The notes under the pieces are model-generated. The model made no database searches, was not told where the DNA came from, and worked only from the letters and a program-made list of their open reading frames with translations. Source: Strigops habroptila (lineage: Eukaryota > Chordata > Aves > Psittaciformes > Psittacidae). Taken from it: a DNA stretch of 64,000 bases. Both the position numbers and the translations under genes were made by a program. The stretch is from contig NC_044296.2 in the NCBI RefSeq assembly GCF_004027225.2, positions 3,144,796 through 3,208,795 on the forward strand. The letters run 5' to 3'. Shown piece after piece: positions 55,761 through 64,000 of the stretch. Within the stretch, counting starts at the first letter, position 1. Every line of letters begins with the position of its first letter.

Positions 55761-55905
55761 ATGGAATCATCACGTTATTTAGGTTGGAAAAGACCTTTAA
55801 GATCATTGCATCCAACCATAAGATCACTGAGCCCAACCATAAGATCATTGAGCCCAATACAAGATCACTGACCCCTATACAAGATCACTAAGCCCAACCA
55901 TGCCC
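55761..55905 (-). mobile_element. CR1 LINE 3' end with amplified units
   Basis: ATGGAATCATCACG and TAGGTTGGAAAAGACC show an antisense CR1; its right part is the tandem array at 55799. Confidence 0.8.
55799..55901 (+). repeat. Tandem array of five 20-21 bp units inside a CR1 fragment
   Basis: Units of the form AAGATCACTGAGCCCAACCA, each beginning AAGATCA. They derive from the ATCCAACC part of an antisense CR1 3' end. Confidence 0.85.
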
Positions 55906-56743
55906 AGGTCCCTTCTCCGCAGGGTGAACCCAGGTCTTTTTGGCTTCACCAAGACCTACTCAGGAGGGACAATCAGGTCCTGGCACCCCAAGGGTCCCCT
56001 ATCTCCCCTCTCTGAGCTCCCCCACAGGCCAGAACAGCAGCTCCATGGGGCTGCCCTGGGCAGAGCAGCTGGGAGCTGGGCTGCATGTCCCCCCTTGCTG
56101 ATCTGCATTTGTTTTAAGGTCTCTTTCATGTACTCTTTGAGGCTCGTTTCCTGTTCTTTGTAGAAAACAATGCTCCCCCCCCCCTCCGCCCATCCCGAGG
56201 TGGCTTTATCTCCCGTCCCGTGGGCTGCAGAGCTCCCTCGGGAGCTGAGCTTTATGTTTGTCCTAAAACACAAAACCCTGCTCTGCTTTAACCGAATTGA
56301 TTTTAAAGCTGCGCCTGGGACTCGGTGTCTGGTGGATGCATTTAAACTGCTCCGAGAGTTTCAATGTTTGGGCAGATTAACGCGAAGCCGGTAATTTACT
56401 GTGCAAGTGACAGCAACTGGAAGGCTGGACTGTAAATGCTGACACGGGTTGAAATTCAGGTCTGGAGCTTTTCACGCAAGCTGCAGCACAGATGCTGGGA
56501 ATAACGTATTATCTGTCTGTTATACAACACAACATGAGCTGCTGGTGTGTTAGTTGGCTTTAACTACTTCGTTCCTAGCCCAGAGCATCCCGAGAGTGAA
56601 ACCTGTACAATAAACAGGCCATTACTGCTCTCTGCACCACAAGGTCCTTCTCACCACAACACACTTCCCCATCCTCAAAACACAGACTCCCCCTGCAGTC
56701 CTGATACAGCTCTGGGGCAGCAGCACCAGAGGGACGTGGAGCT

Positions 56744-57200
56744 GTTGGAGCAAGTCCAGAGGAGGCCACGGAGATGCTGCGAGGGCTGGAGCAGCTCTGC
56801 TCTGGAGCCAGGCTGAGAGAGCTGGGCTGGGGCAGCCTGGAGAAGAGAAGGCTCCTGAAGGGGAGACCTTAGAGCAGCTCCAGTGCCTAAAGGGGCTCCA
56901 GGAAACCTGGAGAGGGGCTTTGGACAAGGGCCTGTAGGGACAGGCCAAGGGGAATGGCTTTAACCTGCCAGAGGGGAGATTGAGATGAGCTCTGAGACAG
57001 AAGCTCTTCCCTGTGAGGGTGCTGAGGCGCTGGCACAGGGTGCCCAGAGAAGCTGTGGCTGCCCCATCCCTGGCAGTGTTCAAGGCCAGGTTGGACACAG
57101 GGGCTTGGAGCAACCTGCTCTAGTCAAGGTGTCCCTGCCCGTGGCAGGGGTTGGAACAGGATGAGTCTCTTCCACCCAAATCAGTCTGGGATTCCATGAC
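56744..57200 (+). mobile_element. CR1 LINE, main subfamily
   Basis: Sense copy starting TTGGAGCAAGTCCAGAGG as at 10809, with a shortened 3' end (ATGAGTCTCTTCC instead of the usual GAGCTTTAAGGTCCC). Confidence 0.95.
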
Positions 57201-57392
57201 TGCATTAGCCTTATTTGCTTAGTCCTTTGGGGTGGTTACTGGGGTGCATGTGGGCACTGGATCTTTTGGTCTCCCAGTAGATGCCTTATGGGCTTGTAAA
57301 TCTTCAGTGAAGTCACCTGGTCATATCCTTCACTGGACATCTCCAAACTGCCCTGAAGATCTCTGGAGCAAGTTGTCTTATTGGAAGTTTAG

Positions 57393-57548
57393 CCATAGAA
57401 TCCTAGAATCCCACACTGTCTTGCCAGTGTTCCACCACCCTCACAGGGAAGAACTTCTGCCTAAGAGCTATCTCAATCTCCCCTCTGGCAGGTTAAAGCC
57501 TTTCCCCTTGTCCTGTCCCTACAGGCCCTTGTCCAAAGCCCCTCTCCT
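57393..57548 (-). mobile_element. CR1 LINE with internal deletion
   Basis: The tail (CATAGAATCCTAGAATCCC) is followed almost at once by internal sequence (CCCTCACAGGGAAGAAC); about 150-200 bases of the usual 3' part are missing. Confidence 0.85.
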
Positions 57549-57732
57549 GGCCGCATGCCTCCCCCCCCCCAGCCCTCTCCTCCTGTCATTCCTCGGGAGC
57601 CTGTAGTAGGAATTCCCGTTATTCTCGTTAGTTGGTTCTGCGGGTGGATCTCGGGGGTACCAAACCCGCAGGTCCCATGTGCCGGCCCCGGCACCCCCCG
57701 ACCTCGTACCTCGCTGCAGCGCTGCGCCGGTG

Positions 57733-57747
57733 CCGCCAGAGGGCAGC
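57733..57747 (+). promoter_or_regulatory. CTCF-like motif, + orientation
   Basis: CCGCCAGAGGGCAGC in a small GC-rich patch (57640-57800); close to the CTCF core. It points opposite to the two motifs beside ANP32B. Confidence 0.5.
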
Positions 57748-59153
57748 ATCGCCCCGCCGGGCCCAGGGGTACCGGGGCGGGGGAGCGGGGCTGGAGCCCC
57801 GAAGCTGATGTGGGGTGATGGGGTGATGCTGATGCTCCCTCCCCGGCTCTGCGACCCTCGTCCAGGGGACACGCCACCTCCAGGCAGCTTTTCCTATTTA
57901 GAGGCAACACGGAGGCGCCCAAAGGGATTGGATACCACCAGCCTCCATCCAGGAACGTGGCTGAATTGCCTGGAGCATCAGTTCCAGTTGTTTGGGGGCT
58001 CCCAAAAAGCGGCAGGGAGATGGAGGCACTTCCAGAGCCACCCCTGGGTTTTCCACTGTCCTGAGCACTGTGTATCTGAATTAGTGCCTAAGCAGAGCAA
58101 GGCACGGGACTGGCACTCCACTTCACACACAGTATTTCCTCAGTGTAAGATAAAGTCACAATTCTCTCGTATTTCCAGCGTTTCTCCTTTATCCATGATT
58201 CTCCTAATGGTGCAGAGGGGACATTGGCCTCTCCCTCCAGCCTTCTGCACCACAACAGCCTTGCAAGCCATGTGCTTTGCACCTTAATATTTTATCAGCC
58301 AGTCAGGGAATGAAAAGGAAAATCCAACCATTCTCCCTAGAATTTACCTGTTGCATCCCATCCCTCACAACAGCCTGTGCCTGGTTTGAAACACCCAGGC
58401 AGGAGGCAGCTTCCTTTGCGCTCTGAAAATGGAGTCATTATCCCAGTGCAGGGGCTCCTCAGCTCAGGATGGCTTCTCTCTGCCCTGCTGTAATTAGCTG
58501 TGGATAGTGGAGTCTTTATGCAGCATAACCAGATAACACCACCCAGCCCCTATCTCAAAGCAGATCTGGAGGCACCTTCCAGATCCCTGTTTGACCTTTC
58601 TGATAGGGAAGGTGAGCTGTGTAGTGGGGAAGGTGTTTATCCACCACCACCCCAGCGAAAGCCAGTGCCCTTCAGCCCAGCTTCTCCCAGGAAACGCACT
58701 CAGCATCATTTCCATTGCAATCAGTGCCTTGGAAACCAAGGGCTGAATGGATCCAGCTACAGAGGAGGCAGCAGGGTTGTACCTGGGGTGTGATTTGGGG
58801 AGACAGGGCTGTCCTTGGCCAGGTGTGCTCTATCCCCACCTAACCCTTATGAGGTGTTATCACCTCCATGGGGTTATCACCTCCAGGCTGCCCCAGCACT
58901 CCCGGGCTGTTTGCAATACTTGGTAAAAAAGGAGCCTGGTGGATAATGACTGTTGGCACCAGCTCTGCAAAGCCTCCCAGCTCAGCTGGACCAAGCAGTA
59001 ACAGCGCCAGGAACTATCATCACAGCGAGTACTGCTTTGCACTGCCACGGGGGTTTGGATCTGCCTGTAAAGGAGCCAACAAGCAGAAAGACCACAGAGA
59101 AACCTGTCCCAAAGAGCTCCCAGCAGCGTGTGACACACACATGAGATGGATTA

Positions 59154-59301
59154 TATAGAATCCCAGCCCGGTTTGGGTTGGAAGGGACCTTAAATCTCAC
59201 CCAGTCCCAACCCCCTGCCATGGGCAGGGACACCTTCCACTAGAGCAGGTTGCTCCAAGCCCCTGTGTCCAACCTGGCCTTGAACACTGCCAGGGATGGG
59301 G
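59154..59301 (-). mobile_element. CR1 LINE 3' end
   Basis: Antisense, TATAGAATCCCAG to CACTGCCAGGGATGGGG. Confidence 0.92.
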
Positions 59302-60783
59302 AATGGTCCTCAGGTGCCTCAGGCCCCAAGATGCACCCCTGATGTTTGTGTTAGGTAAAGCTGTGTCTGCTGGGATGGATACCTCCAGGGAACCCCAGGA
59401 AACTGCCCTCATCCCCCTCGAGAGCAGATGCTTCAGTCCAGAAAGACAACACACGCAAGCAAACAGGCATGAAGTCAGTGTGTAGGATTCTCAAATGCCA
59501 CCTCTTTTGGGTTTATATCTCAAAAACACATGATTGAAACAATACCTACCTCCTCCTTTGGAGTATCACCAAGATCGTGTCTGTCCCTGCACCATTTTCC
59601 TGCCCCCTTCAACTGCATCAGGTCTCAGCCAGCTCATGACACTTGTGTGCAGTGTGACCATTGGTGGGTGAACCCTGATATCTTTTCTTTCTCTGGCCTA
59701 GGCTTAAACACATTGATATGTCCCAGCTCCAATGCTGCAAAACTTCCTGCTTCCAGGCTTAGAAATCCTGCCCCTCCACCTATTCATCTTGTCTGAAGAA
59801 TTTCTGTGAACAGGTAGGAAAATACAGGATTTGTTTGTTATCTGCTCAGTCACTGCACTTGCTCCTGACTGCAAAGTTTGTGCTAATATTCCGGTTACTT
59901 GCAGGAGTAACATCCCAATAAGAGCATCCTGGGATAAACTGGAGTTCCTCCTCATCACCTCCGCAATGCCAGAGCACGAGGGGGTTGCTGTGCTCCTCTC
60001 ACTGTCTGCAGGGAGATTTCAGGACACGAAAAGAGGATTTGGGAAACTCCACTCTTTGGGAAACAGCCCCACAGGTGCCCCAGGGAGAGGCACGCTGCAG
60101 GTGGGATGGCTCCATCTCCCAGTTCCCATCCCAGTTTCCCAGTCTCGACAACAGAGCTGTGCTGGGGAGATAAGCAAGGGCTTACCCTGGAGGCTGTGTT
60201 CCCAGAGCAGCCTCCTCCATCACCAGTCCTTGTGCAACGCTCTCGCCCTCCCTGCAAGGGTGTGGGCAGGAATCCTCGCAGGGGTGGGCTTGGGAAAGAG
60301 CTTGGCACTGGGAAAGCTCCCTCCTTCCCACCATGGCATCACACACCAGCACCACATCATCCCCTCACACGTGCCTTTGGAGCTGGGATGGAGTCCCAGG
60401 TCAGGTCAGAGGCAGGCAGGGACGATTCCACACCTCGGAGCTATTTCAGAGCCAAACTCAGTCCTGATGCAAGCAGGAAGTCAAGTGAATTGCACCAACC
60501 CGGGGCTATTTTGGGCCCTTCAGATTTATCTCCCAGTTGCCCGCAGACTCTTGAGCTCTCAGGACTAGTTGGTTTTATTATTTAGAGATGGGGTTTAGTC
60601 CCTCTGGGAAAGGGAAAGCTGGAAATGTAAAAAGTGAACAACATAGCGAAGAAACGGGGAATCATCCAATGAATAAAGGAAAATGTCTATGCTGGCGAGG
60701 GCCACTGTGGGAAGGGATGGATCCTCAATGGAAGGAGTGTTCCCAATCAGCTTCTCCCCGGCGTTTGGCCTATTGGTTGCCCA

Positions 60784-61008
60784 TCAGGTTGCACCAGGGG
60801 AAGTCTAGACTGGATATTAGGAACAATTTCTTCTCTAGAAAGAAGGGCTGTCAAGCACTGGAACTGGCTGCCCAGGGAAGTGGTGGAGTCACCATCCCTG
60901 GAGGCATTTAAAAGACATGTAGATGTGGTGCTCAGGGACATGGGTTAGTGGTGGAATTGGCAGTGCCAGGTTAACGTCTGGACTTCATGGTCTTAAAGGT
61001 CTTTAAGC
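60784..61008 (+). mobile_element. CR1 LINE 3' end, older subfamily
   Basis: Sense: GTTGCACCAGGGGAAGTC, GGGTTAGTGGTGGAATTGG, then CTTAAAGGTCTTTAAGC; the ATTCTATG tail is lost. Confidence 0.85.
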
Positions 61009-62585
61009 AAAGGGCATCAGGAGCTTCCTATGGAGTGTTCAGAGAGGACAAGACACCTTCAGGGATGCATCCAGCTCTGTGTTAAGGCCACCAAGAACAG
61101 GATCTACAGGAGTGGCATGTTCTTGACATGAACATGTTTTATTGTGCAGGCAGCTGCACCCTGACCACTGCCTGGGCATGGGCACACAGGCAGAGGCTGT
61201 TACATAGCTCACAGGAGGACACAAGCATCGCTTGTATCTGTTGGGGTTGAGTTTGAAACACAAGGGATGCTCTCTGCTAGGAGGGGATCTCATCTGCTTT
61301 CCGTAGTAAGAGGGAGGTTTGTGCCAGGCGGTGGCTGCAGGAGGATGGAGAGGGTTTTCCTCCTGGTCTCAGAGTCCAGGCACCAAACCAAGAACGAAGA
61401 GAATGGGGCACGGCTGGAACTGCTCCGTGGCTGCCAGAGACATTCCTGTACCTTTCTCAGGCTTTGCTATTGCAGGTGACAAACTCTTCCAAGAGGTTTT
61501 TCTAGTGGTGCTTCTAAGTGTCACCGTGTCCTTGTTATAACAACCCCTCTTGTCTGCCCATGAGGCACTCACACCACAGTTCTGTTTTCAAGACAAGGCA
61601 CTGTGTTAAATATTAGTCTCCATTTATTTTTATAGGCAGACAGAGGTTTCAAAGCATCTGGGATGGGATGTGCTCCTTTGAACAGAGATGGGAAACTAGA
61701 CAAGGCACAAGGATGTGCACTGGGAATGACCACGGTGGGATGGGGAGGTTGCAGGGAGATGCAGTGAAGGGGCCTGGAGGATGGGAACAGGGAACATGAT
61801 TTCCCACTCCAGAATTGACCCACATGGAAGGCACCCAATGCAGCCATCAGGCAGCAGATAGGCAAAAGGAGGTACTTTTTCACCCAGCACCTATTTAAAC
61901 TGAATGTCATTTCCACAGGATATGACCTCAAAAAATAACCTTTAAAAGCTTGAGATAAACATAGACAGGATCGGTCTGTTCAGACTGGTTAAACATGATG
62001 GTCCAGGACCTCCAGCTAAGGAAGTGTTAAGTCACTGACCACCAGAAGATGGGGCAGGATTATTTCCTGCTTGCCTTCTCTCTTCTATCCCTTTCAACAG
62101 ACCAATACTGATACTGGTGAAGAAACCTCTGGTTCCCAAGGCCTGTTGCAGGCTCTGCTGTTAAATCTCTCACAGAACATGCCCAAACCATTGCTGTCTC
62201 CTGCCAAAGCTTTGCGCCACTCTGTGAAAGGATTGCAATGTTAGATAAAGCCATCTACCTGTGTGCAGAGCCAAGCTTCTGCCAGCCGGGATGCAAAGCT
62301 GCAGGCTCAGCCAAAGCGAAAAGGAACTTTATCTCCTTCCCTTGTCACATCTTTTCAAAGTCCACAGTCCTGCAAGTGAGAAAGGGTGGAAAGTTGCTGG
62401 ATGCAGGGGTTTGGTTTGGCAAGAGCTGCCTCCCTGCTCTGGGTCTGCTAAACTGGAAACCTGCTGGGACTCAAGGCAGCCCTCGCTGTGTCTGAGATCC
62501 CTGGCTGGGCTGGTTCAGCACTGCCAAGAACAAGGTGGTTTTTCTCTCTCCTGACTTAGATACTTTCTATTTCCATTTACAAAAG

Positions 62586-62745
62586 GGTCACCCAGAGAAG
62601 CTGTGGCTGCCCCATCCCTGGCAGTGTTCAAGGCCAGGTTGGACACAGGGGCTTGGAGCAACCTGCTCTAGTGGAAGGTGTCCCTGCCCGTGGCAGGGGT
62701 TGGAACTGGATGCGCTTTAAGGTCCCTTCCAACCCAAACCAGACT
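62586..62745 (+). mobile_element. CR1 LINE 3' end, main subfamily
   Basis: 5'-truncated sense copy, GGTCACCCAGAGAAGCTG to CCAACCCAAACCAGACTGTA. Confidence 0.93.
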
Positions 62746-64000
62746 GTATCTCTGCTTAGCCCCTGCACATCCAGCAGGTAACTCCTGCTGAGTTATCAAA
62801 TCTCTGTGGCACATACACAAGCATGCCACGAAGCGCATGTGACAGATGACAGTGCTGGGAGAACTTCCTTTAATTATTGCTCTTATTGCTGTTACTATTA
62901 GCAATTAAAGCATTTGTTTTAAACCTGTCTGTGTTTCAAAACAAGCCCAGGGTGGTCAGACTGACTGTTGGGTTAGCTGGTATGGCATCCTGCCTGGAGT
63001 AAAGATAATAGAGTGCCTGGATGGTTGCTCAACGATGATGGATTGATGGGGAATTTCTCCTGGACCCTGAAACCTGAGCCCCTGGAGCCTGACAAGGCTT
63101 GTGCTCTGCTCCTCTAGAGCCTGACTTGCACAAGTACCAGGGCTGTGATGTTGTAAAGAGCGGGTGTTTCAGGCATTTGGGACTTCAAAGCCACACCTCG
63201 CGTGGGGAGCAATCTGTCTTTGCTGTTGCTCCTGATGATTTTTGGTTGCCTGGAGCTCCTGCCCTACCTGGTGAAGAAATACAGATATTTACAGCTCTGC
63301 AGAGGTGAAGAAGAGCGGGTACATTGCTCCCGGTAGGCTTTACATCAGCAATGGAGACAAATGCTTTCATTTGGCTGTGTAAAGCACATCCAGTTTTAGC
63401 ACGTCTCCTGCTGCTGTTATTATTTCTTCCAGACCGCAATTTGCTAAACAGCTTCCAAACCAAGCAGAGGACACGATTCCTGCCCTGTGGAGTCATGAAT
63501 GACAGGGATTATCTAAGTGTTCAGCATTAGCAAGGCTCCCAAGTCACCTGCCTGTGTTCTTATATGTAGAAGAATGAAATTGCAGCCCTGGAGCTAAAGT
63601 CATGTACCAAAAGCAAAAGAGCTGGCAGCGGAACGGACCCTGTCCAGGCTGCTCCAGGGCCTTCCTATGCCCAGGCAGAGCAATGCAGCAGGGCACTGGT
63701 GAGCCAGAATTCCCTGGGTGCCCTTCCCGATTCACCCACTGCCTCGCTGTGAGAATGGAGCGAAGTCATCCCATCTCCTTCCACCCCAGGGCTCTGACTC
63801 ACGCGTGCTGAGCCAACAGCAGTGGGGATGCGGGATGCCAGCGCTCCCACCTCACTCTCCCTGCCCCAGCTCTTTGTTTCTGCCCCTCTGCCAACAGTCA
63901 CAGCCCCGCACCAGCCAAGGCAATAAATAGACACGTGCCTCTGAGCCACAGCTTCTCCACGTGGGCTTCTCAAAAGCATACCCCGTGTCATCAGCAGTGC

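Larger units (their letters stand above)
54700..64000. other. Gene-free flank right of ANP32B
   Basis: 9.3 kb in which I recognise no coding exon, tRNA or other RNA gene on either strand. It contains CR1 pieces (55761, 56744, 57393, 59154, 60784, 62586), a CTCF-like motif (57733) and unique stretches, notably 56160-56600 and 62860-62940. An exon of a rapidly evolving gene or a lncRNA could be missed. Confidence 0.6.

Noticed and set aside
59831-60568. Plus-strand frame of 245 codons in the right flank
   Set aside because: Composition and lack of any motif look random; no homologue recognised. It could be tested by a protein search, where a hit in other birds would revive it.
54700-64000. tRNA, rRNA, snoRNA or endogenous retrovirus genes in the right flank and in ANP32B introns
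   Set aside because: No A/B-box tRNA shape, C/D or H/ACA box arrangement, LTR pair or retroviral core motif was found by eye; a covariance-model or repeat search would be decisive.

Overview
This is a bird nuclear genome window. Three things show it: about 25 copies of the avian CR1 LINE with its 3' tail of ATTCTATG-type repeats, short introns with vertebrate splice sites, and a gene order known from vertebrates. The gene set matches the human 19p13.2 block with ADAMTS10, MYO1F and ZNF414, which in chicken I recall as microchromosome 28. The main CR1 subfamily has a 3' end unlike the chicken consensus I remember, so a neoavian bird is more likely than a galliform, but the species cannot be fixed from the sequence.

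Layout. 1-4825: ADAMTS10 intron with CR1 fragments. 4826-12792 (+): the last ten coding exons of ADAMTS10 (end of the Cys-rich domain, spacer, four TSP1 repeats, PLAC domain, stop), then a 3' UTR to about 14.5 kb. 14.5-16.4 kb: CR1-rich spacer. 16373-31641 (+): a complete MYO1F gene, 28 coding exons and 1099 residues by my splicing; exon 1 codes only for the start methionine. 31.9-33.7 kb: spacer with a 224-bp sequence present twice. 33.7-34.3 kb: CpG-rich promoter and probable non-coding first exon of ZNF414. 38391-43313 (+): ZNF414 coding exons (378 residues, four zinc fingers). 43.7-45.5 kb: spacer with a minisatellite between convergent genes. 53481-47368 (-): the avian-type ANP32B gene (seven exons, 264 residues) with a 3' UTR to about 45.5 kb and a CpG-island promoter. 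53.76-54.7 kb: a pentanucleotide array and a long minisatellite directly upstream of ANP32B. 54.7-64 kb: no gene recognised; CR1 pieces, one CTCF-like motif and some unique sequence.

The genes share no pathway; they are a conserved neighbourhood. ADAMTS10 is an extracellular-matrix metalloprotease acting on fibrillin microfibrils, MYO1F a leukocyte class I myosin, ZNF414 a poorly known zinc-finger protein, and ANP32B an acidic leucine-rich nuclear chaperone. In every coding exon the reading frame closes across the junctions, so the exon models are firm although no alignment was run. I found no novel biological system. The better leads are CR1 tails lying right against splice acceptors, the unusual repeats at the ANP32B promoter with CTCF-like motifs in divergent orientation, and the gene order that bears on the origin of avian ANP32B.
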